A stretch of 64,000 nt of DNA from Fimbriiglobus ruber (lineage in GTDB: Bacteria; Planctomycetota; Planctomycetia; Gemmatales; Gemmataceae): NCBI RefSeq assembly GCF_002197845.1, contig NZ_NIDE01000009.1:62001-126000 (forward strand), read 5' to 3'. Positions 17,338 through 26,579 of the stretch are shown here, piece by piece; the stretch's first letter is position 1; each line of letters opens with the position of its first letter. The position numbers were made by a program, and so were the translations under genes. Below the pieces are notes generated by a model. That model was not told where the DNA came from, searched no databases, and was given only the letters and a program-made list of their open reading frames with translations.

Positions 17338-19149
17338 ATGAGATTGCTCGCTTCGGCCCTTCCGCGAGTTCGCCGCCTGATCCCGACCGGACACGGCATC
17401 CTCACGTTCACGTTCGTCCTGCTGCTCGTCGGCCTGGAACTGGTCGGGCGGGTCGCCGCGTCCGATTTGCACGACGGGCTGGCCGCGCTCGTGCTGGCGT
17501 CCGGGGTCGCGTTGGTCGCGAGCCGCCACCGCCGGCACCCGATCCCGTGGGTGTCGTGGCTCCGGTCCCGACTCGGTTGGCTGTCGACCAAGCTCGAAAG
17601 CGTGCGGTACGACCACGGCATCGACCTCCGCGGCTCGCCGCCCTTTCCCCGCAAGCTCCCTCCCGTGGTCTGGCTGGCGCTCGCCGCGCTATCCGCCTGG
17701 GCGAGTGCCGCCGCCCTCTTGTGGGTCGCTTATCCCGCGGGGTGGCGCGAACTCGGAACCCGCGGCTCGTACATTCTGTACCTCGTCACCCTGCTCGCCC
17801 TCTGGACGGGCTTGCTGTCCTGCTTTCTCGCGGGCGTGTACGTCCCCATTCTGTTGCTCGATCACTGGATCAAAGGGACGGTTCGTGCCGGCGATCGCCG
17901 CGGGGTCGAGCTGGTGCTGATCGTCGCCTACATGATGATGATCTTCGCGGTCGCCTGGCTGATCCCCACCGCGGTCGTACTGGTTCTTTGCCTGGTCGTG
18001 GCGGTCGGCGCGGCCGTCGCCATGATTCGACGGGGCACGGACGAGCCGGCGATCCTGTGGCGGACCGGGCAACGGCGGACGATTTACGCGGTCCCGCTCC
18101 GGCGGATCGTGGCCGGCGGACTCGTGTTCCTCGCACTCCTTGTGTTCGACCTGTTACTCACGGCCTGCGGCGGCCGGTTGCTCACGCCGCCCGAGCGCAC
18201 CGACACCATGCCGGGGACGGCACTGCTCGGAACGATCGCCGCGTGGATGGTGCCGGGCCTGGTCCTGGTCGCGGTTCTGCGGTTGTGGGCTGGACGGAGG
18301 ATCGACCCGGCGGCCCGGTCGCACCCGACCGTTCATGCGTCCAGCCTCCTCGGTACGGCTACCCTCAAACGCACCGCGGCCGCGGTCGCGCTGTGGGGTT
18401 GGAAGACGCGAACCACGCCGGACGAACCGGATTCTGGCGACGTGCGGATCGAACTCGTACCACCCGAGAAGTCCGAGGCGACGGAGTTCGGCCCGCGCTG
18501 GCCGCTGAAAGTGAGCATGGCGGACGTAGCGGATGGCACGGTCAAGGACCGGCTCGCGCGGCGGGACGAGATCCAGCTCCGCCGGCACGCGATCCGGGGG
18601 CTCACCACGTTGTTCAAGCGGGCGGTCGCGGACCGCGGGCCGAAGGGCGGCGGGTATTGGTTCGCCCCGCACTGGTGGTTCATCACCGGGCTCGACCGCG
18701 AAGACCCGCACCGCGGCCGCTCCGACCGCCCGACCCCGCCGCGGCCGGTCGGCCCCCCGTTCCACCGCGTCTTCCCGCCCCGCGTCCGCCAGCATTTCCA
18801 CGAAATGCTCCGGGCCGTCCAGGTGGACATGATTTTCGTGGAAGACGGCGTGGGGCACCGGACGGTCGAGAAGATCGTCCGCGCGATGTTCGAACTGTAC
18901 GACAAGCACGCCGGCCAGCGGCGGGCCGAAGACCACTACTTCCGCGACGTACCGAAGGTGCGAGTGATGGTCCACGACTACGCCCCGGGCAACCCGTTCC
19001 GCACGACCAAGTACCTGGAGCCGCAGTTCGACGACCTGAGCCGGGCCCGGGTGATGCACGTCTTCCGCGACTCCGGCGGCGACGAGGCCGATGTCGAAGT
19101 CCCGTTCGATTTTTCGTGGGAGCCGTCCCCGGCGTTAGGCATCGAGTAA
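17338..19149 (+). CDS. Orphan multi-spanning membrane protein with large cytoplasmic domain
   Basis: A 603-aa protein that I do not recognise. The first half has about eight hydrophobic segments (near residues 20-36, 45-62, 109-132, 145-175, 190-230 twice, 257-277, 295-315). The second half, from about 340, is soluble and rich in Arg, His and Asp. It contains HWWFITGLDRED, a Pro/Arg-rich linker, MIFVEDGVGHRTVEKIVRAM and VRVMVHDYAPGNPF. Two frames are open over the same interval; this one is chosen because only it gives membrane helices and normal composition. It lies 10 bp upstream of a GNAT gene, so co-transcription is likely. Function unknown. Confidence 0.8.
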   Translation: MRLLASALPRVRRLIPTGHGILTFTFVLLLVGLELVGRVAASDLHDGLAALVLASGVALVASRHRRHPIPWVSWLRSRLGWLSTKLESVRYDHGIDLRGSPPFPRKLPPVVWLALAALSAWASAAALLWVAYPAGWRELGTRGSYILYLVTLLALWTGLLSCFLAGVYVPILLLDHWIKGTVRAGDRRGVELVLIVAYMMMIFAVAWLIPTAVVLVLCLVVAVGAAVAMIRRGTDEPAILWRTGQRRTIYAVPLRRIVAGGLVFLALLVFDLLLTACGGRLLTPPERTDTMPGTALLGTIAAWMVPGLVLVAVLRLWAGRRIDPAARSHPTVHASSLLGTATLKRTAAAVALWGWKTRTTPDEPDSGDVRIELVPPEKSEATEFGPRWPLKVSMADVADGTVKDRLARRDEIQLRRHAIRGLTTLFKRAVADRGPKGGGYWFAPHWWFITGLDREDPHRGRSDRPTPPRPVGPPFHRVFPPRVRQHFHEMLRAVQVDMIFVEDGVGHRTVEKIVRAMFELYDKHAGQRRAEDHYFRDVPKVRVMVHDYAPGNPFRTTKYLEPQFDDLSRARVMHVFRDSGGDEADVEVPFDFSWEPSPALGIE

Positions 19150-19159
19150 GGAAACCGAC

Positions 19160-19642
19160 GTGATTCGTCCGGCGACCCCTGAGGACGTGCCCGCCATCTC
19201 GCGGCTGATTCGCGCGCTGGCCGAGTACGAAAAGCTCACGCACGAAGTCGTACTCGACGAATCACTCCTTCGAGACCACCTCTTCGGTTCGCGGCCGTAT
19301 GCCGAGGCGCTAATCGCGGAAGAAGAAGACGGCACACCCGTCGGCTTTGCTCTATTCTTTCACAACTATTCGACGTTCCTGACCCGCCCCGGCCTGTACC
19401 TCGAAGACGTTTTCGTGCTGCCGGACTACCGCGGGCGGGGGCACGGGAAGGCGTTGCTCGCGGCCGTCGCGCGGATCGCCGTCGAGCGGAAGTGTGGCCG
19501 GCTGGAGTGGGCGGTACTCGACTGGAATGAGCCGGCGATTCGCTTCTACAAATCGTTCGGCGGCAAGCCGATGGACGAGTGGACGGTCTACCGGCTGACC
19601 GGTCACGCGTTGGAACTTCTCGCCCGCGATGGTGTTCAATAA
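19160..19642 (+). CDS. GNAT family N-acetyltransferase
   Basis: A 160-aa acetyltransferase. The acetyl-CoA binding motif is VLPDYRGRGHGKALL, followed by LEWAVLDWNEPAIRFYKSFG, the usual motif B. The FFHNYSTFLTRPGLYLEDVFV segment resembles the diamine (spermidine/thialysine) acetyltransferase branch, so a small polyamine-like or amino substrate is plausible but not shown. Starts at GTG with AAGGAA upstream, 10 bp after the orphan membrane protein gene. Confidence 0.9.
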   Translation: MIRPATPEDVPAISRLIRALAEYEKLTHEVVLDESLLRDHLFGSRPYAEALIAEEEDGTPVGFALFFHNYSTFLTRPGLYLEDVFVLPDYRGRGHGKALLAAVARIAVERKCGRLEWAVLDWNEPAIRFYKSFGGKPMDEWTVYRLTGHALELLARDGVQ

Positions 19643-19681
19643 CTTCGTCCCATCTCGCATCGCCGACCGTCGGAGGTTGCC

Positions 19682-20467
19682 GTGGGCAGTTCCCTTTCTG
19701 TCCTGATCGTGGTATCCCTGACCACGCCCGCGTTAGCGCTGGCCGCGCCGGATAAAGACGCCGAGGTCGCGGCCGTTCTCGGCGAGTTGTGGATCGCGGT
19801 GCCGAAGGGGTTTCGGGCCGACGTGCCGCCCGCGTACATGCCCGACAGCGTGACCCCCGAAAAAATCGAGAAGAACCCGAAGGCGTATCCCTTTCGGGCG
19901 GCCGTGGTGAACGCCGTCGAGACCCTATCTTTCGCCCGCCGGCCGCCGGTACTCACGACGCTTCGCGACCCCGACTCGGCCGCGCGGGGGCTCAAGCAAG
20001 CGGTCCAGCAAGCCCAGGAACAACCGGCCCGTACCATTCTGAAACTCGACGAAACGATCAGGGATCTCACCACCGTGCTGAAATCGCGGGACAAAGAACC
20101 GTCTGCACGATGGCGGGCTCACGCCGAATACGCCCTGGCCGAGGCCCGCTTCCGCATGGTTCTCGCCCACGAATACGACCACGCCCTGGGCAACATTCGG
20201 ATCGGGGCGATTCCCGAACTGAAAAAAGACAAAGGCGAAAACGGGGTCCGGCTCGCCCGCGTCGAGAAACTGTCGAGCAAGAAAGAAGTGAAGGACATGG
20301 CCGAGGAAGCCAAGCGGTTGCTCGCCGAAGTCATAAAGACTCATCCGGGTACGCCGTGGGCTATGATCGCCGACATGCGTCTCAAGGAAAATATGGGCAT
20401 GGTGTGGGAACCGGCCGTCCTGCCCGATCCTCCGAAACCGAAAACGAAAGACGCCAAGAAGCCGTAA
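19682..20467 (+). CDS. Secreted protein of unknown function
   Basis: A 261-aa protein starting (GTG, with GGAGG six bases upstream) MGSSLSVLIVVSLTTPALAL, a signal peptide. The mature part is mostly helical and charged, with HAEYALAEARFRMVLAHEYDHALGN in the middle and EEAKRLLAEVIKTHPGTPWAM near the end, which recalls half-TPR units. HEYDH resembles a metal site but no zinc-protease context (HExxH) is present. It follows the GNAT gene by 39 bp. I do not recognise the family. Confidence 0.7.
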   Translation: MGSSLSVLIVVSLTTPALALAAPDKDAEVAAVLGELWIAVPKGFRADVPPAYMPDSVTPEKIEKNPKAYPFRAAVVNAVETLSFARRPPVLTTLRDPDSAARGLKQAVQQAQEQPARTILKLDETIRDLTTVLKSRDKEPSARWRAHAEYALAEARFRMVLAHEYDHALGNIRIGAIPELKKDKGENGVRLARVEKLSSKKEVKDMAEEAKRLLAEVIKTHPGTPWAMIADMRLKENMGMVWEPAVLPDPPKPKTKDAKKP

Positions 20468-20469
20468 CC

Positions 20470-21213
20470 CTATTTCACGCCCAGCGCCCCGTCGTGAAGT
20501 GCGGACGCGACCAGCACGCCGTCCGCGCCGGCGTCTTCCAGGCGGCGCACGTCCTCTTCGTTTCGTACCCCCCCGCCCGCAATCACCGCGACGCCGGCCG
20601 GCAGCAACCGGCGGACCTGACGGCACCAGTCCGCGACCACCGGCCCGTTTCCCGTTCCCACGGCCGCCAGGTCGAGCAAGATAACGGCTCGCGCGCCAGT
20701 GATCTCAACCCCTGCTCGGGCGATCTCGACGATTGAGCGGGGAGAGGTGACGCCTATACTTTCCCATTCCCGCCAGTGATCGCCGAACAATTCGCCGTTA
20801 AACAGATCGATGGAAAAAACCGAGCCCGTCGGGAAGCCCCTCACCCCGGCCGCCGCCACCGGCCCACGCACCGTTTCCGAGCCCACTACAGGCACGATGT
20901 TGGCGTGAGCCGGAACACGTTTGACGTCGGCCAGCTCGCCGTAGCCGCAGTCCAGGTAAACTGTGGTCCCACACGCCTCGGCCACCCGCGCGACTGCGGC
21001 GGCGTTCGTCCCGTGCCCCAGAATCGCGTCGAGGTCGGCCACGTAGAGCGTGTCGGAGCCGGTCGCCCGAACCAGCGCCGCGGCGACATTCTCGGGGACG
21101 ACAGAGGTCGTGAGTAATGAAGTAATGGGGCGGTACGCCGAGCGCTGGCCCCCGACCGCGCGGACCACGACGCCGCCCAACACGTCCAGCACCGGGATGA
21201 TTTTCACCGACAT
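20470..21213 (-). CDS. HisA/HisF-like TIM-barrel protein
   Basis: A 247-aa (beta-alpha)8 barrel related to phosphoribosyl isomerase HisA. The N-terminal strand KIIPVLDVLGG keeps the first catalytic Asp and FSIDLFNG the second. AVIAGGGVRNEEDVRRL and GADGVLVASALHDG form the phosphate-binding sites. There are no other histidine genes nearby, and the sequence departs from true HisA in several loops, so it may act on another phosphorylated sugar-like substrate. The ATG at 21213 is chosen over 21261 because the barrel begins at once. It converges with the secreted hypothetical gene, with only 2 bp between the stops. Confidence 0.85.
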   Translation of the reverse strand: MSVKIIPVLDVLGGVVVRAVGGQRSAYRPITSLLTTSVVPENVAAALVRATGSDTLYVADLDAILGHGTNAAAVARVAEACGTTVYLDCGYGELADVKRVPAHANIVPVVGSETVRGPVAAAGVRGFPTGSVFSIDLFNGELFGDHWREWESIGVTSPRSIVEIARAGVEITGARAVILLDLAAVGTGNGPVVADWCRQVRRLLPAGVAVIAGGGVRNEEDVRRLEDAGADGVLVASALHDGALGVK

Positions 21214-21389
21214 CTTCGACCCGCATCCGCTTGGCAAGAAAAACGCGCGGAAGCGCCTCACGTTTTTGGCCTTGGGATACGGTATGAATATGTCCGATGG
21301 TCGCCCGTTATCGGCGAGTCCGATTTATCGAACTTATTTGTTTGAACTGATTTAATAATGACAGTCGCTGATGATTATCAACGATCTCC

Positions 21390-22361
21390 CTATCTGACCA
21401 GCTGCCTCGCGAGAACGACCGCCCCGGCGGCGGGTTCGGGCACGAGTTGCACCGGGCCGTATTCGATTCCGGCATTCCGGAGCGCTGTCAGGAAATACGT
21501 CCGGTACGTTTCGCTCCCGAGCAACACCCCGCCGGCCAGGGCGACCGGGATGCCGGTTCTCGGGAGCCCGTGGTTGACGACCGCCGCCCGGGCGGTTTCC
21601 GCCAGCTCGGCCGCCTCGGAACGGACGATGTCGGTCGCCACGGCGTCCTCTTCGGCTGCCGCTTCGAGCACGAGCGGCGCGGTGCCCGCGATCGCCGCCC
21701 GGTCCCAGGGGCCGCGGTAAACGGCCGGGATCAGGTCCGGCGCTTCGTGTAGCCCCATCCGCTTCAAAAAACGCTCCAGCAAGACCGTCGGCGGCGCGCA
21801 GAGGTCGGCCGCACGGCACGACGCGCGAAGTCCCCGGACAGCGATCTGGTACGCGCTGCCCTCGTCGCCGAGTGTGTGCCCCCACCCGCCGCACCGGCCG
21901 AGTTCCCCGTCGGGCTTGCGCACGAACGCAATCGACCCGGTGCCCGCGATCACCGCCAGTCCCCACCCGTCCGGCGTCCCGGCGGCGAGCAGCAGAGTCG
22001 CGTCGTTGGCGACGCTCATGTGGTCCGCGAGCCCGATGCGGTCGCCCCACCCGAAAATAATGTCCAACCCTTCGTTGCGATCCACGCCGGCCAGCCCGAG
22101 CGTCGCGCCCGCGACACGCGCCCGCGACACGCCCGCAGCGGCGAACGCGGAATCGATCGCCTCGTCCAGGGCTTTTAACGCGCCGTCCACTCCGACCGAC
22201 TGGATGTTCGAGGGGCCGCCGGACCCGCGGCCGAGGACTTCGCCCGTATCGGCGCGGGCGAGCAGGGCGAGCGTCCGCGTCCCGCCGCCGTCGATGCCGA
22301 CGACGAGGTCCGGGCGGTAAGGGAAATCTTGGAAAGAGGATGTCATCGGGGCGGCGGGCAC
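21390..22361 (-). CDS. BadF/BadG-type ATPase, N-acetylglucosamine kinase-like
   Basis: A 323-aa protein of the ASKHA fold. LVVGIDGGGTRTLALLA is the first phosphate-binding loop, AVIAGTGSIAFVRKPDGELGRCGGWG the second, and GDEGSAYQIA the adjoining conserved motif. PVALAGGVLLGS is the adenosine site. These match eukaryotic-type N-acetylglucosamine kinase and BadF/BadG activases; the lack of a partner dehydratase favours a sugar kinase, probably for recycled amino sugars. The GTG at 22361 or the ATG at 22346 may be the start; neither has a clear ribosome site. Confidence 0.85.
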   Translation of the reverse strand: MPAAPMTSSFQDFPYRPDLVVGIDGGGTRTLALLARADTGEVLGRGSGGPSNIQSVGVDGALKALDEAIDSAFAAAGVSRARVAGATLGLAGVDRNEGLDIIFGWGDRIGLADHMSVANDATLLLAAGTPDGWGLAVIAGTGSIAFVRKPDGELGRCGGWGHTLGDEGSAYQIAVRGLRASCRAADLCAPPTVLLERFLKRMGLHEAPDLIPAVYRGPWDRAAIAGTAPLVLEAAAEEDAVATDIVRSEAAELAETARAAVVNHGLPRTGIPVALAGGVLLGSETYRTYFLTALRNAGIEYGPVQLVPEPAAGAVVLARQLVR

Positions 22362-22531
22362 GGGACGGTGAATCGGGACTCGTGGCAGTATAGGGCGCGA
22401 GGTGTTGGCGGAAACTCACCGGCCGACTGAGACGCGAAAGGCACGGCGGGCGGCTGCGGAACGACAGTTGTTCGCCGCGACTCTGGAGTATCCGGTCGAG
22501 GCGCATTTCGGATGAGAAACGCGGCCCCGAT

Positions 22532-25312
22532 TTACCGGTCCCCGAGCCGGTATCCGATCAGCGCGAACACCGTTCCGAGCAGGAAGGAGACGTGGTAGTC
22601 GCGAATCGGCTCGACCGTGCGGATGCCGAATCGGTGCCCCAGGACCGTGACTGCCGCCCCGAGTAGCACCATCAGGGCCATCCGATTCCCGCGGAAGAAC
22701 AGGGAAACGAGCAGGAGTATCCCGCCCCACCCGACATTCGCCGTGTCGCACCAGTTCGTCCATTCGGGCGCGACGCCTTCGATCGTGAGCGGGCGAGCCC
22801 ACGTTCGGCCCGGTAATTGTGGCGTGTCGTCTGCGGGGACGTCTTCGGTCGTGGGAACCGCGACGGCTGTTTGATGGGTCGTGTTCGTGGCGGCAGCGAA
22901 CGAGGCGTCCGTGAAGAGCCGGTTCTGGACCACCCACAGGGTACACGCGGCCACGAGAACGGCGGCTACCCCCCCGCGGACGTGTGGTCCGACGACAGCC
23001 GTCACTAGCAACCGGCCCACGGACCAGCGAGGCGGCGGACCGTCCTGTGCAGCGACCGCCGTATACGACCCCGATTGGGCGGTGATCTGGCTCAGACTCG
23101 GGAACCCCGGGCTGGCGCCGTTGACCGGGGAAGGGGCGGAGCGGATCGCCCGCGCGTGCCCGACCATGGCGGCCGCGGCGGCCGCCGCACGAGTCCGCGC
23201 GGACGGCTCACTCACCCCGGCCGCCTGCAAACGGGCCTGCTCGGACCGCTGGAGCATCTTCCGCTCGCGGGCCTCCGCCCGGGCCCGCTCGACTCGGTCG
23301 ATCAGGTTGACGATCGGCTCCCGCCACGGGGCGAACTTCTCGCGGACACCGGCGCTACCGCCGCGGAGCAGAACGCCGCGGGCCGCCAGTTTGGCCTCGA
23401 ACCCGAACAACGCCTCGAAGAATTCCTCCCAGTTCCGGCCCGCGTACTTGGCCACGAACTGGCGGATTTCTTCCTCGTCCAGCCCGTTCAAACGGAGCCG
23501 ACGGAGGAGCTGCTCGCACCCGGCCAGTATGGTCGCCCGGTCGCCGTCGATGGTGCGATCCAGGGCCACTCTCAGGGCGAACGCCAGCCCGGTCCCGATT
23601 AGCCCGAACCCGACCCACATCCAGAACAGGTTGAGAACCCAGAGAAGAACCGCGAACAGCCCGACCCCGGCGGCGCCGACGGCCAAGTCGCCGGCCGTCA
23701 ACCCGGACGCGAACTGGCGGACGCGGCGGAAGAAATACGTCTTCCGGGCGACCCCGTTAAGCACGAAGTACGCCAGAGCGGCCTGGACGACCATCCCGGC
23801 GGTCCCGAACGCCCACCCGAGTTTCCCGAAAAACGTGAGCAACACCGCGGCGAGTACACACGTCGAAATCACGCCGGTGACGGTCCGCGCGCGGAAGACG
23901 GCGACCGGAGCTTCCTCGAAGGCCCGGACGAACCCTTCGAACTGGTCGATCTGCTCATCCCGCGGCGAAAATGTTCCCGTGTGATGATGAACGCCGAGCC
24001 ACTGTTCGAGGACGCGGATCACCTCGCCCATGGTGGCGTACCGGTCGCCGGCCGATTTCGCCATCATTTTCTGAATGACGGCCGACAGTTCCTTCGGCAC
24101 CCGGGTGACGAGCGTCTCCGGCGGGACGAGCGGTTCGTAAGCGTGCTTGGTCATCAGCTCGACGGCCGTGTTCCCGTCGAACGGCTGCCGGCCCGTCACC
24201 AGGGCGTAAAGCGTACACCCGAGCGAATAGACGTCCGCCCGGTGGTCGACGGTGGCCGCGTCCCGGCACTGCTCGGGGGCCATGTACGCCGGGGTGCCGA
24301 GGGCCGTGCGAGCCCCGGTCATGTTCGGCGGGAGGGTGTGCAGCCCGCTGGCGGACGCGCTTGTCTGTCGGCCGGGCACATCGGCTTCGCGGGTCATCTC
24401 GGGCGTCTTGACGAGCCCGAGGTCGGCGACCTTGACCACCCCTTGATCGCTCAGGATCAGGTTGTCCGGCTTCACGTCGCGGTGGATCATCCCCCGCTCG
24501 TGGGCGTGCTTGAGCCCGCGGGCGGCCTGGAGGACGAACCCGACGGCCGTCTCGGGGTCGATCTTGCCGCCCGTCCGGACGAGTTCCGCCAGGGACCGCC
24601 CGGGGACGTATTCCATGCTGAAAAACCGCGCCCCGGCCGCCTCGCCGATGTCGTAAATCTGGACAACGTTCGGGTGGTTCAACAGGGCGGCCGCGTAGGC
24701 CTCCCGGGTGAACCGGGCCAGGAATACGGGGTCGACCGCCCAGCGCTTGCTCATCACCTTGAGCGCGACCGGGCGGTCGAGCGAGAGCTGGCGGGCGAGG
24801 TAAACGGTCCCCATGCCGCCGTGCCCGAGGGCGCGGTCGATGCGGTAGCCCGGGATGGCGCCGGGGGCGAGTGGGGCGTCGGGGCCGGCCCGACTGTCGT
24901 CCGGGCACGACCCGGCCGGCGACCGGTGGGAGTTAAAGTCGATGGCTCCCGCGACGTGCGGGGGGGGCGTGCGGTCGGCTGGCCCGCCGGGAATGTTTGG
25001 TGGGAGATCGATCTGATGCGGGTGCGGTGTGTCCGCCACCTGAGGGCCGGCTGACGCGCCGGCTTCTCTCGGCAGTCGCGACTGATGGTCTGAATAGGCG
25101 ACGCGCGAAACCGAGCGGGCGCCGCTCGCGAATACCCCGTCGACCCGACCCGATGCGGCAGGGTCCGGGATCGTGGCCCCGAACATCTGGGCGCAGCCCG
25201 GGCACCGTAGCCAAAGCGAACCGGGCTCGGCTCGGTCCGGACTGACGCGGTACTGGCAATACGGGCAAGGGACAAACACACTCGCTCCCTCGGGACGGTC
25301 CGCTCGGCCCAC
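22532..25312 (-). CDS. Membrane Ser/Thr protein kinase with N-terminal zinc ribbon
   Basis: A 926-aa kinase. Cys16, Cys19, Cys37 and Cys40 form a zinc ribbon (CPYC...CPGC). The kinase domain covers about 153-440: GHGGMGTVYLAR (P-loop), VALKVM (Lys), HRDVKPDNLI (catalytic loop), VADLGLVK (metal loop, DLG rather than DFG) and MAPEQC. Afterwards come at least four hydrophobic segments, a basic helical region (about 690-720) and three more membrane segments near the end. In planctomycetes such kinases are numerous; substrates are mostly unknown. GTG at 25279 (after GAGGGAG) is a possible shorter start that would place the ribbon at residue 5. No phosphatase or substrate gene is adjacent. Confidence 0.9.
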   Translation of the reverse strand: MGRADRPEGASVFVPCPYCQYRVSPDRAEPGSLWLRCPGCAQMFGATIPDPAASGRVDGVFASGARSVSRVAYSDHQSRLPREAGASAGPQVADTPHPHQIDLPPNIPGGPADRTPPPHVAGAIDFNSHRSPAGSCPDDSRAGPDAPLAPGAIPGYRIDRALGHGGMGTVYLARQLSLDRPVALKVMSKRWAVDPVFLARFTREAYAAALLNHPNVVQIYDIGEAAGARFFSMEYVPGRSLAELVRTGGKIDPETAVGFVLQAARGLKHAHERGMIHRDVKPDNLILSDQGVVKVADLGLVKTPEMTREADVPGRQTSASASGLHTLPPNMTGARTALGTPAYMAPEQCRDAATVDHRADVYSLGCTLYALVTGRQPFDGNTAVELMTKHAYEPLVPPETLVTRVPKELSAVIQKMMAKSAGDRYATMGEVIRVLEQWLGVHHHTGTFSPRDEQIDQFEGFVRAFEEAPVAVFRARTVTGVISTCVLAAVLLTFFGKLGWAFGTAGMVVQAALAYFVLNGVARKTYFFRRVRQFASGLTAGDLAVGAAGVGLFAVLLWVLNLFWMWVGFGLIGTGLAFALRVALDRTIDGDRATILAGCEQLLRRLRLNGLDEEEIRQFVAKYAGRNWEEFFEALFGFEAKLAARGVLLRGGSAGVREKFAPWREPIVNLIDRVERARAEARERKMLQRSEQARLQAAGVSEPSARTRAAAAAAAMVGHARAIRSAPSPVNGASPGFPSLSQITAQSGSYTAVAAQDGPPPRWSVGRLLVTAVVGPHVRGGVAAVLVAACTLWVVQNRLFTDASFAAATNTTHQTAVAVPTTEDVPADDTPQLPGRTWARPLTIEGVAPEWTNWCDTANVGWGGILLLVSLFFRGNRMALMVLLGAAVTVLGHRFGIRTVEPIRDYHVSFLLGTVFALIGYRLGDR

Positions 25313-26087
25313 GGCGGAACCCGTTCACACCCGAAGGGTAGGTCACGTTTTCGTCGTGAGGTTACGATTTAAACGGGTCAGGAAAACTCTGCCGATGTGG
25401 CGAAAAAGTGGCCGAAAATGAGTCGCGATTTACTACCCCGAGCAAAAAATCAGGTGACGCGAAATACCGACCCAGGTTGAAAGCACGCATTCGGACGAGC
25501 GTGCGACGAGGGACCGCCAATGCTGCCGCTGGCACCTATCGGGAGGCACTGGCTCTTCCCTTTCCGAGTCGAAGTGAAAGGTCGGCGAAAATGGGTCGCG
25601 AACTCCGAGTTTCCAAACGAGACACGGTTATCCTGTTCATGTGCTTGCGAGACTTGTTGGAGTACAGACCGGATTCGCACCCGCATTTGCGACTTTCCTC
25701 GTGCCGACCCGGCTGAGGTATTCGGCGGTGGCCCCTCGCGAAATTGGGTTCGTTTGGTAATAACGGGTGCCGGGACTCCTCGGACGACCACGCTATACGG
25801 TTTCGTTCGGTGTAAACGGGTGCCGTTGTCGCGCGGGAACCCTATCGGGCGATCAGGCCGGATGGGAATGGGTTCGTTTGCAAAAACGGGTGCCGGGGGC
25901 CGCGACTGAAAAAGGTTGAGTTCTCCCTCCCACCCACACCGGTCTTTGGAATCGATGGGGGGTAAACGGAAAAAGGAAACTCGGTTGAATCGGATGGCGA
26001 ATCGGTTATTCTCGTTCTTGACAGCCTCTCTCTGCGGGTAATCTCTCCCACCCGCGCACTTTCCGTTCGCCACACCCGGGGTGTCCC
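25313..26087. other. Long intergenic region with three copies of a degenerate repeat
   Basis: No gene is supported here; open frames are weak and of odd composition. Three copies of a roughly 28-bp repeat lie at 25746-25897. The region lies between divergent genes and must hold both promoters. Confidence 0.5.
25746..25897. repeat. Three degenerate copies of a GGTTCGTTTG...ACGGGTGCC repeat
   Basis: Copies at 25746-25774, 25799-25828 and 25870-25897 share GGTTCGTTTG, a variable A-rich centre and ACGGGTGCC. Translated on the minus strand they give variants of NEPI/KTQF-like peptides, a pattern common in planctomycete intergenic repeats and often mis-called as genes. Confidence 0.65.
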
Positions 26088-26504
26088 ATGTCGCCCATGC
26101 GCGCCTATTGCTGTTCTGTTTTCGTCGTTTGTGTTGCTCTACTTGTCGGGTGTGGTTCATCGGAACCAAAGCGGTACCGGGTCACGGGGTCCGTCAAGTA
26201 CAAGGGCGAGCCGATCAAGCTCGGGGCTATCAGCTTTCGCGCGGACAACGGGGCCACGGGCGGGGGGCAGATCACGAACGGCCAATACGACATTCCGGGG
26301 GCCGCCGGCCTGACCCCGGGCAAATACCGTGTGGCCATCACGTACCCCGACCCCAAGACGCCCGCACCCAGAGGGGACGAACCGCCCGGGGTCGCGATCC
26401 TCGCGAAGGAAATACTCCCGGACAAGTACAACAACCAGACGACTCTTACCGCCGAAATCAAGCCCGAAAGCACGAACGTCATCAATTTCGACGACCTCAA
26501 GTGA
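26088..26504 (+). CDS. Small lipoprotein paired with a DUF1559 gene
   Basis: A 138-aa lipoprotein: leader MSPMRAYCCSVFVVCVALLVGCG has a lipobox (LVGC) at about residues 19-22. The body RYRVTGSVKYKGEPIKLGAISF and PGKYRVAITYPDP follows the small beta-sandwich pattern of the proteins that accompany DUF1559 genes. It lies 75 bp upstream of the DUF1559 gene with a hairpin in between. Function unknown. Confidence 0.85.
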   Translation: MSPMRAYCCSVFVVCVALLVGCGSSEPKRYRVTGSVKYKGEPIKLGAISFRADNGATGGGQITNGQYDIPGAAGLTPGKYRVAITYPDPKTPAPRGDEPPGVAILAKEILPDKYNNQTTLTAEIKPESTNVINFDDLK

Positions 26505-26531
26505 GCCGCTTTTGACCTCTCCAATTCGTTG

Positions 26532-26552
26532 ACCGGCCGGTTGCCGGCCGGT
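26532..26552 (+). terminator. Hairpin between lipoprotein and DUF1559 genes
   Basis: ACCGGCCGG and CCGGCCGGT make a 9-bp stem with a 3-nt loop, followed by GATTTT. It could attenuate read-through from the lipoprotein gene into the DUF1559 gene. Confidence 0.6.
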
Positions 26553-26579
26553 GATTTTCATCATCCGGAGGAAACTGTC

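Noticed and set aside
17334-19163. 609-codon frame overlapping the orphan membrane protein
   Set aside because: It is Arg/Pro-rich without membrane helices or domains, whereas the frame from 17338 gives a normal membrane protein.
25746-25897. Possible CRISPR-like repeat array
   Set aside because: Only three degenerate units at unequal spacing, no cas genes and no conserved repeat.
25450-26169. 239-codon minus-strand open frame in the intergenic gap
   Set aside because: It consists of repeat-derived peptides with no ribosome site or domain and overlaps the lipoprotein start.
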